Assembly: GCA_025924775.1 (NCBI GenBank)
Contig: JAICHS010000064.1
Coordinates: forward strand, 1 to 10,916
Direction: 5' to 3'
Length of the DNA stretch: 10,916 nucleotides
Source: Rhodanobacteraceae bacterium
Lineage (GTDB): Bacteria > Pseudomonadota > Gammaproteobacteria > Xanthomonadales > Rhodanobacteraceae
Part shown: positions 6,047 to 10,916 of the stretch, piece by piece
How positions within the stretch are numbered: position 1 is the stretch's first letter
Layout: every line of letters starts with the position of its first letter
The notes under the pieces: model-generated
What the model was told of the DNA's origin: nothing
Databases searched by the model: none
Seen by the model: the letters and a program-made list of their open reading frames with translations, nothing else
Position numbers and translations under genes: made by a program

Positions 6047-6070
6047 CCGACCACCTTCCCATGGAGTCGG
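6047..6070 (+). promoter_or_regulatory. Possible hairpin occluding the crcB ribosome binding site
   Basis: CCGAC (6047-6051) can pair with GTCGG (6066-6070), which lies directly against the crcB ATG at 6071. The putative Shine-Dalgarno GGAG (6063-6066) then sits at the edge of the loop. This could be the translational switch of the riboswitch, but the stem is only 5 bp with a 14-base loop. Confidence 0.3.
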
Positions 6071-6472
6071 ATGCTCAACATGCTGATCTACGCCCTGCTC
6101 GCCACCGGATGCGGCGCCTTCCTCGGCGCCTGCCTGCGCTACCTGTTCGGCGTCTGGTTCAACCCGATCTTCCCCACCCTGCCGCTGGGCACGCTGACCG
6201 CCAACCTTTTGGGCGGCCTGCTGATGGGGCTGATCCTGGGCGCGTTCGTGCAATTCCAGTCGCTGGCGCCCGAAACGCGCGTGTTCATCACCACCGGGTT
6301 TCTGGGTGGATTGACCACCTTTTCGACGTTTTCCGGGGAGACGGTCACGCTGCTGCTGCGCCAGCAATACGGCTGGACCTTCGCCATCGTCGGCGTTCAC
6401 GTCATCGGCACGCTGGCCATGACACTGTTGGGTTTCGCGCTGACGCAGGCCTTGCTAAGGCACTTCGCATGA
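6071..6472 (+). CDS. crcB: Fluoride ion channel CrcB/Fluc
   Basis: CrcB (Fluc) is a small inner-membrane protein that forms antiparallel dimers and exports fluoride. The 133-residue length and four hydrophobic helices (about 4-26, 38-62, 71-96 and 103-127) are typical. Family signatures are GAFLGACLRYLFG (16-27; GxxxRY), GTLTANLLGGLLMG (40-53, with pore Asn N45), and TGFLGGLTTFSTFSGE (75-90), which holds the phenylalanines F84 and F87 of the ion pathway and the sodium-site turn. The start at 6071 is close to a GGAG (four bases). A second ATG at 6080 would remove only three residues. A fluoride riboswitch lies directly upstream, which independently supports the function. The stop overlaps the next start (ATGA). 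Confidence 0.97.
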   Translation: MLNMLIYALLATGCGAFLGACLRYLFGVWFNPIFPTLPLGTLTANLLGGLLMGLILGAFVQFQSLAPETRVFITTGFLGGLTTFSTFSGETVTLLLRQQYGWTFAIVGVHVIGTLAMTLLGFALTQALLRHFA

Positions 6473-6813
6473 ACGACACGGCGTCCACCCAGGGCGTGTA
6501 TCTGCGTTTTTTCGTGCACGAAAACCGTCGCCACGCGGGTGTACTGCTGTACGACTGGCTGCTCGCCGAGGCCAAGCAACTGGGATTGTCGGGCGGCACC
6601 GCGTTCCGCTCGATCGCCGGTTACGGACGCCACGGCGTCACCCATGAAGCGCACTTTCTGGAGCTGGCCGGCCAGGTCGCCGTCCGCGTGGATTTCGTGG
6701 TGCCGCGGGCAGCCGCGGACAAAATGCTGGCGCGCGTGCGCGAAGAAGGCCTCGAAATGTTTTACGCAATTTTCCCCGCCGAGTTCGGCACGCTCGGTGG
6801 CGCCGGCAAGTGA
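6469..6813 (+). CDS. DUF190 protein (PII-like fold)
   Basis: A 114-residue soluble protein of the DUF190 family (PF02641), which frequently sits beside crcB and is thought to have a PII/GlnB-like fold. Matching family features are VYLRFFVHENRRHAGVLLYD (10-29, the opening strand and helix), AKQLGLSGGTAFRSIAGYGR (35-54) and HEAHFLELAGQVAVRVDFVV (59-78). The biochemical role is unknown; a small-ligand sensor or channel partner is a reasonable guess from the fold and neighbour. The start ATG overlaps the crcB stop by four bases, and its stop overlaps the next GTG, so it is the second gene of a coupled operon under the fluoride riboswitch. Confidence 0.9.
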   Translation: MNDTASTQGVYLRFFVHENRRHAGVLLYDWLLAEAKQLGLSGGTAFRSIAGYGRHGVTHEAHFLELAGQVAVRVDFVVPRAAADKMLARVREEGLEMFYAIFPAEFGTLGGAGK

Positions 6814-8006
6814 GCGCGGCCGCCCCGGCCCCTGCCCGCGCCGCGGCCAAGCGCGCACTCACCTTCGTGGTGCTGCTGGGCGTAGTCAGCCTGTTCGCGG
6901 ACATGACCTACGAGGGCTCGCGCTCGATCTGGGGCCCGTACCTTGGCACGCTGGGCGCAACCGGTGCGATCGTCGGCGTGGTAGCCGGCGGCGGCGAGTT
7001 GCTGGGCTACGTGCTGCGCCTGTTCACCGGCGCGCTGGCCGACAAGACCAAACGCTACTGGACGATCACCATCGTCGGCTACGGCATCAACCTGCTGGCG
7101 GTGCCGGCGCTGGCGCTGGCGGGCAACTGGCCGGTCGCCGCGGCGCTGGTGATCGCCGAACGCAGCGGCAAGGCGCTGCGCACGCCGGCGCGCGACGCGA
7201 TGCTTTCCTATGCGGCCAAGGACATGGGCGGCGCCGGCTGGGCCTTCGGCCTGCACGAGGCACTGGACTCGATCGGCGCGGTGCTCGGCCCGCTGATCGC
7301 GGCGCTGGTGCTGTTTCTGCACGGCGGCTACCGGCACGCTTTCGCCTGGCTGCTGCTGCCGGCGTTGGGCGCGCTGGCGACGCTGGTGATCGCGCGCATG
7401 AAGTTTCCCCAGCCGCAGCAACTGGATCCGCGCCCGATCCCGGAAGTCGCCGACGCCCGCGCCCTGCGCGACCTCAAGGTGTTCCTGGTGGCGACCGCGC
7501 TGATCGCCGCGGGCTATTCGGATTTTGCGCTGATCGCGTTCCACCTGGCGCGCGACCACGTGGTCGGCAACGACGTGGTGCCCGTGCTGTACGCGGTCGC
7601 CAGCCTCGCGGGCGGCCTGACCGCGCTGGTGCTGGGCAGGCTGTTCGACCGGCGGGGGCTGTCGGTGTTGCTATGGACCACACTGGTGCCGGCGCTGTAC
7701 GCGCCACTGGTGTTCCTGGGCGGCGACTGGGCCGCGCTGGCCGGCATGGTGCTGTGGGGCATCGGCTTCGGCGCACACGACTCGCTGTTTCGCGCAGCGG
7801 TGGCCCAGCGCATCCCGCGCGAGCGCCGCGCCACGGTGATGGGCGTGTTCAACGCCATCTACGGCAGCGCATGGTTCCTGGGCAGCGTGCTGCTCGGCGT
7901 GTTGTACGATGTAAATCCGCTCTACACAGTGGTCGCCGCACTGGTGCTGCAGCTGGTGGCGTGCCCACTCTTGTGGAGCCTGAGGTCCCCACCAAGGAGC
8001 GCGTGA
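6810..8006 (+). CDS. Major facilitator superfamily transporter
   Basis: A 398-residue inner-membrane transporter with about 12 hydrophobic helices, the usual MFS length. The loop between helices 2 and 3 reads TGALADKTKRY (73-83), a form of the MFS signature G-x-LAD-x-x-G-R-R. ERSGKALRTPARDAMLSYAA (117-136) and GIGFGAHDSLFRAAVA in the second half are further conserved-looking segments typical of one MFS branch. The first 14 residues are an Ala-rich cytosolic leader. The start is a GTG at 6810 overlapping the DUF190 stop (GTGA). An in-frame ATG far downstream (MTYEG, residue 32) would cut into helix 1. The substrate cannot be deduced. Its position in a fluoride-controlled operon suggests export of, or protection from, a fluoride-related stress. 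Confidence 0.93.
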   Translation: MSAAAPAPARAAAKRALTFVVLLGVVSLFADMTYEGSRSIWGPYLGTLGATGAIVGVVAGGGELLGYVLRLFTGALADKTKRYWTITIVGYGINLLAVPALALAGNWPVAAALVIAERSGKALRTPARDAMLSYAAKDMGGAGWAFGLHEALDSIGAVLGPLIAALVLFLHGGYRHAFAWLLLPALGALATLVIARMKFPQPQQLDPRPIPEVADARALRDLKVFLVATALIAAGYSDFALIAFHLARDHVVGNDVVPVLYAVASLAGGLTALVLGRLFDRRGLSVLLWTTLVPALYAPLVFLGGDWAALAGMVLWGIGFGAHDSLFRAAVAQRIPRERRATVMGVFNAIYGSAWFLGSVLLGVLYDVNPLYTVVAALVLQLVACPLLWSLRSPPRSA

Positions 8007-9178
8007 TGAACGACCTTGCGACCAATACCGACCCCGCGGAGCCCCTGAGCCGCCACGACCAGGCGCTGCGCGAAAAAGCGCAGGCCCTGCTGGTGCACGC
8101 CGACGTGCGCATCGACGGCGACCGCCCTTGGGATCTCAAAGTCCACGACGAACGCGTGTTCGCACGCGTGTTCGCGCATGGCTCGCTGGGCCTCGGCGAG
8201 GCCTACATGGACGGCTGGTGGGACACCCAGGCGCTGGACCAGTTTTTTTTCCACGTGCTGGGCGCGCACTTGGACGAGCACCTACGCGACTTCGACGCGC
8301 TGCGTGCGCACCTGCGCGCGCGTTTCATCAACATGCAGCGCGGGCGCAAGGCATTCAAGATCGGCAAGGCGCACTACGACATCGGCAACGACCTGTTCGC
8401 GAAAATGCTGGGCAAGCGGCTGGTGTATTCCTGCGGCTACTGGAAAGATGCCGACAATCTCGACGCCGCCGAGGAAGCCAAGCTCGACCTCATTTGCCGC
8501 AAGCTGCGGCTGCAACCCGGCATGAAGATCCTCGACATCGGCTGCGGCTGGGGCGAGGCGCTGAAATACGCCGCCGAAAGATATGGCGTGTCGGGCGTCG
8601 GCGTCACGGTATCCGAACAGCAGGCGCAATTCGCGCGCGAGCTGTGCAAGGGCCTGCCGATCGAGATCCGCCTGCAGGACTACCGTGAACTCCAGGAGCC
8701 GTTCGACGCGGTGTATTCCATCGGCATGTTCGAACACGTCGGCTGGAAGAATTACCGCACCTATTTCGAAGTCGTGAAGCGCTGCCTGAAACCCGACGGC
8801 CTTTCCGTGCTGCACTGCATCGGCACCAACGGCAAGCCCAGCCGCCCCGACCCGTGGATCGAGAAATACATCTTCCCGAACTCGATGATCCCCGCGGCGT
8901 CGCAGGTCGCGCCCGCCCTGGAGGACCTGTTCGTGGTCGAAGACTGGCACAACTTCGGCACCGACTACGACAAGACCCTGATGGCATGGCTGGCCAACTT
9001 CGACGCCGCCTGGCCGCAACTCGCCGCCGGCAATCCGCGCTACGACGAGCGCTTCCGCCGCATGTGGCGTTATTACATCTGCAGTTCGACCGCCACCTTC
9101 CGCACGCGCCGCGACCAGCTGTGGCAACTCACGCTGTCGCCAAACGGCGTGCCGGGCGGCTACCGCGTGCCGCGCTGA
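8006..9178 (+). CDS. cfa: Cyclopropane-fatty-acyl-phospholipid synthase
   Basis: This enzyme uses S-adenosylmethionine to add a methylene bridge across cis double bonds of membrane phospholipid acyl chains, altering fluidity and acid or solvent resistance. The 390-residue protein is close to the E. coli Cfa length. The SAM-binding motif is ILDIGCGWGEALKYAAERYG (175-194). Active-site features align with the known enzyme: YSCGYW with C143, MFEHVG with E243, LHCIG with H270, and FGTDYDKTL with Y321. The N-terminal part (about 1-110; GSLGLGEAYMDGWWD) is the lipid-contact domain. The start ATG overlaps the transporter stop by one base, with AAGGAG six bases upstream (7994-7999). It is the last gene of the fluoride-riboswitch operon, an unusual setting for cfa. 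An internal promoter inside the transporter gene cannot be excluded. Confidence 0.96.
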   Translation: MNDLATNTDPAEPLSRHDQALREKAQALLVHADVRIDGDRPWDLKVHDERVFARVFAHGSLGLGEAYMDGWWDTQALDQFFFHVLGAHLDEHLRDFDALRAHLRARFINMQRGRKAFKIGKAHYDIGNDLFAKMLGKRLVYSCGYWKDADNLDAAEEAKLDLICRKLRLQPGMKILDIGCGWGEALKYAAERYGVSGVGVTVSEQQAQFARELCKGLPIEIRLQDYRELQEPFDAVYSIGMFEHVGWKNYRTYFEVVKRCLKPDGLSVLHCIGTNGKPSRPDPWIEKYIFPNSMIPAASQVAPALEDLFVVEDWHNFGTDYDKTLMAWLANFDAAWPQLAAGNPRYDERFRRMWRYYICSSTATFRTRRDQLWQLTLSPNGVPGGYRVPR

Positions 9179-9183
9179 GCCAC

Positions 9184-9210
9184 AAAAAAACGCCCCGCGA
9201 TGCGGGGCGT
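9184..9210 (-). terminator. Rho-independent terminator of the small secreted protein gene
   Basis: ACGCCCCGC (9190-9198) and GCGGGGCGT (9202-9210) form a perfect 9-bp stem with a 3-base loop. On the minus strand it is followed by a run of T (complement of the A-run 9184-9190), a textbook intrinsic terminator for the gene ending at 9250. Read on the plus strand the hairpin lies just after cfa but lacks a T-run, so it may only partly stop that operon. Confidence 0.88.
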
Positions 9211-9249
9211 TGAAAGCGGACACCTGGATGAGTGCGGCCAGGCGTCCGG

Positions 9250-9597
9250 CTACTTGGCGGCGACGCGCGCCTCTTCGGCCCGCTGCTGCGCGGCCACGAA
9301 CTCCTGCAGCACGACCTGGTAACGGTGCTGCAGGCGATCTACGCCGCCGGCCAGGCTTTCCGGATAAGCCGTCTGGTAACCGAACAACATGCCGATCTCG
9401 CGGGTGCTGAAGTTGGCCCGCAGCATCTGATTGTAGGCATCACAGGCGTGCCGGCTGCTGTCGTTCGGCGGCGTGCACGCGGACACCGGGGTGCCGGTGA
9501 CGGTCACGGATTGCATGGTCCTGCCCTGCCCGGCTGCGACCGCGGTGCCGGCGAGCCCGGCAAGGACGATGGCGACGGAGATTGCGCGAAAGTTCAT
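9250..9597 (-). CDS. Small secreted protein of unknown function
   Basis: I do not recognise this 115-residue protein. Residues 1-22 (MNFRAISVAIVLAGLAGTAVAA) are a clear Sec signal peptide with likely cleavage after AVAA, leaving a periplasmic or secreted product of about 93 residues. The mature part starts with a Thr/Val strand (MQSVTVTGTPVSAC) and contains two cysteines, C41 and C52, that could form a disulfide. It ends in a charged helix (about 83-113; LQHRYQVVLQEFVAAQQRAEEA). There is no lipobox. The frame is open further upstream, but the ATG at 9597 is preferred because it starts the signal peptide and has AGAGGT about seven bases upstream. A strong terminator follows. The 225-base gap from the TPR gene and the palindrome before the start suggest its own promoter. 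Confidence 0.78.
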   Translation of the reverse strand: MNFRAISVAIVLAGLAGTAVAAGQGRTMQSVTVTGTPVSACTPPNDSSRHACDAYNQMLRANFSTREIGMLFGYQTAYPESLAGGVDRLQHRYQVVLQEFVAAQQRAEEARVAAK

Positions 9598-9612
9598 GAC
9601 GATGACCTCTGG

Positions 9613-9627
9613 AACCTGCAGCAGGTT
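9613..9627. promoter_or_regulatory. Perfect 7-bp inverted repeat before the secreted-protein gene
   Basis: AACCTGC-A-GCAGGTT is an exact palindrome with a single central base, ending 15 bases before the start codon at 9597 and adjoining the ribosome site. It could be an operator for a dimeric repressor, because a single-base centre is too tight for an RNA loop unless the stem shortens. The rest of 9628-9822 shows no gene or clear promoter. Confidence 0.4.
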
Positions 9628-9822
9628 GTCCGTAACGGGCATGCATGGCGTGGAATCGCGGCATCCGGTTGGCGACGAGGGCGCGGCCCTCATGCGCAGG
9701 TTCGCGCGCTGGCGGGGCCGGCTGCAGAGAACGAGCGTGACTTCACCGTGAAGCCCACGGCGACCACCTCCCCGTGACACCGGCGCCCGCGGCATGGCCG
9801 GACGCGGCGGCGCAATCCGCAA

Positions 9823-10916
9823 CTAGCACGCAACCTTCGACGCCCCGCCGGCTGCAAGCCTCGCCTCCGCGGCCGCGATCAGCGCCTGGTACCGCGGATC
9901 AGCGTGCAGCGAGCCCAGATCCGGATCGCCCTTGAGGTAGGTCAGGAGCGAGCTCGAGATGCCCGCCACCAAGGGTTCCAGCGTTTCCAGCGCACCCGCC
10001 CGGTCGCCCAGATACGCGTTAAGGGCACAGGCGAAGTTGTAGCGGATGTTCCAGTTGTCCGGATCGAGCAGCAGCGCGCGGCGGGTGCGCCGCTTTGCAC
10101 GTTCGCCTTCGCCCAGCGCCGCCAGTGCGTTGGCACTGTAGGCGATGACGACCGGATTGTTCGGGTCGCGCGCAAGCACTTCGTCCGCGCGCCGCAACGC
10201 CATCTCGGCCGCGCCGTGCAGCCTGGCCGTGTCGCCCGTCGCGCGGTGGCAGCTCACCAGCATCATTGGCGAGTTGAGGTCCGAATGCATGATGCGCGCC
10301 GCCTTTTCGTAATAGCGCACGGCGTCAGCGAAACGGTGCAACTGGTACGCCAGCCGCGCCGCCGTGCGATTGGCCTCGTAGGAATCCGCGTCCAAATCCA
10401 GCGCAATGCCGGCCTGGGCGACGGCCTCGTCCAACGCCCCGTTGACCTGCAGGATGTAGGCCTTGGTCGCGTGGGCTTCGGCCAACCCCGAGTCCAGCTC
10501 CAGCGCGCGCGTGACCGCCGCCATCCCGTCATCGGTTTGCACGCCGAGTTCCCGCAGGCCGCGATAGCCCATCGCCATCAGCGCCCAGGCCTGCGCATAA
10601 TTCGGGTCCATGTCGGTGGCGCGCTCGCACAGCCGCACAATGGCCTGCACCGAGCGCACGTCGGCCTCGAGGCGCGTCACGTACAACCGCCTTGCCATCA
10701 AGTACAGGTTGTGCGCTTCGGCGTTGTCGGTGCGGCGGCGCCCGATCGCCCGCCGCTCTTCGGGCAGCAGTTGCAGCCGCAGCGCCCTCACGATCGCCGC
10801 GGAAATTTCGTCGTTGACCGCAAAAATGTCGCCGGCATCGCGATCGTAGCGGTCGGCCCAGACGTCATTGTCGGTCTCGCCATCGATCAGGCGGGCGCTG
10901 ATGCGGACCCGCCCCC
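9823..10916 (-). CDS. TPR-repeat protein, C-terminal part (adenylate cyclase/winged-helix-associated type), 5' end missing
   Basis: The frame is open to the right edge and encodes the last 363 residues. Residues 1-50 (VRISARLIDGETDNDVWADR, YDRDAGDIFAVNDEISAAIV) match the linker that, in many proteobacterial proteins, joins an N-terminal class III adenylate cyclase, CadC-like winged-helix or kinase domain to TPRs. About five TPR-like helical pairs follow (near 101, 139, 173, 249 and 284), each opening with 'x-D-P/D-x-N/S-x-x-A'. The C-terminal DPDLGSLHADPRYQALIAAA is typical of the group's closing repeat. TPRs mediate protein contacts, so this is probably a regulator, but the effector domain is outside the window. 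A GTG at 10791 is an internal codon, not a real start. The protein ends in a single cysteine. Confidence 0.82.
   Translation of the reverse strand, partial: GRVRISARLIDGETDNDVWADRYDRDAGDIFAVNDEISAAIVRALRLQLLPEERRAIGRRRTDNAEAHNLYLMARRLYVTRLEADVRSVQAIVRLCERATDMDPNYAQAWALMAMGYRGLRELGVQTDDGMAAVTRALELDSGLAEAHATKAYILQVNGALDEAVAQAGIALDLDADSYEANRTAARLAYQLHRFADAVRYYEKAARIMHSDLNSPMMLVSCHRATGDTARLHGAAEMALRRADEVLARDPNNPVVIAYSANALAALGEGERAKRRTRRALLLDPDNWNIRYNFACALNAYLGDRAGALETLEPLVAGISSSLLTYLKGDPDLGSLHADPRYQALIAAAEARLAAGGASKVAC

Noticed and set aside
6539..8005. Long upstream extension of the cfa reading frame through the DUF190 and MFS genes
   Set aside because: It is Arg/Ala/Gly-rich, out of frame with clear MFS and DUF190 proteins, and cfa has its own ATG with AAGGAG; it is a shadow of high GC content.
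9736..9752. CTTCACCGTGAAG inverted repeat as a terminator for the TPR gene
   Set aside because: The stem is only about 5 bp with a 3-base loop, and no T-run follows on either strand.
9781..9822. Upstream extension of the secreted-protein frame to 9822
   Set aside because: It would bury the signal peptide internally; the ATG at 9597 has a ribosome site directly upstream and starts the signal peptide.
1..10916. tRNA/rRNA genes, CRISPR arrays, insertion sequences, phage or toxin-antitoxin genes
   Set aside because: No cloverleaf, regular spaced repeats, transposase/integrase motifs or terminal repeats were seen on either strand.

Overview
The window is GC-rich and tightly packed. Neighbouring genes often overlap by 1-4 bases and several use GTG or TTG starts. 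Gene content and order (a contiguous minC-minD-minE, a NarL-type two-component pair, and crcB with a fluoride riboswitch) and the codon bias suggest a gammaproteobacterium of the Xanthomonadales/Lysobacterales type. That placement is inferred from style and content; there is no marker such as 16S rRNA here.

Left part, minus strand (1-2562): a membrane-anchored SRPBCC-fold protein cut by the left edge, then a two-component operon. The histidine kinase (2562-1351) is upstream of its LuxR/NarL-type response regulator (1260-619), with a 90-base gap that can fold into alternative hairpins. A 138-base divergent region separates the kinase from the plus-strand genes.

Middle, plus strand (2701-5850): a division-site cluster. 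A GNAT acetyltransferase overlaps minC by 4 bases, followed by minD (TTG start), minE and a small protein with an HExxH motif. MinC, MinD and MinE together place the division septum at mid-cell. The roles of the flanking acetyltransferase and the HExxH protein are unknown.

Right-centre, plus strand (5894-9178): a candidate promoter, a well-formed fluoride riboswitch with an alternative hairpin overlapping its 3' end, and four overlapping genes: crcB (fluoride channel), a DUF190 protein, an MFS transporter and a cyclopropane-fatty-acid synthase (cfa). The start/stop overlaps imply one transcript, so the transporter and the lipid-modifying enzyme are probably also under fluoride control. This is the most interesting arrangement in the window.

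Right end, minus strand (9184-10916): a small secreted protein of unknown function, with a palindrome just before its ribosome binding site and a clear intrinsic terminator after it. Next to it is the C-terminal part of a TPR protein of the kind fused to adenylate cyclase or winged-helix regulatory domains, cut by the right edge. No tRNA, rRNA, CRISPR array, insertion sequence or phage gene was seen, and no gene-free stretch exceeds 300 bases.
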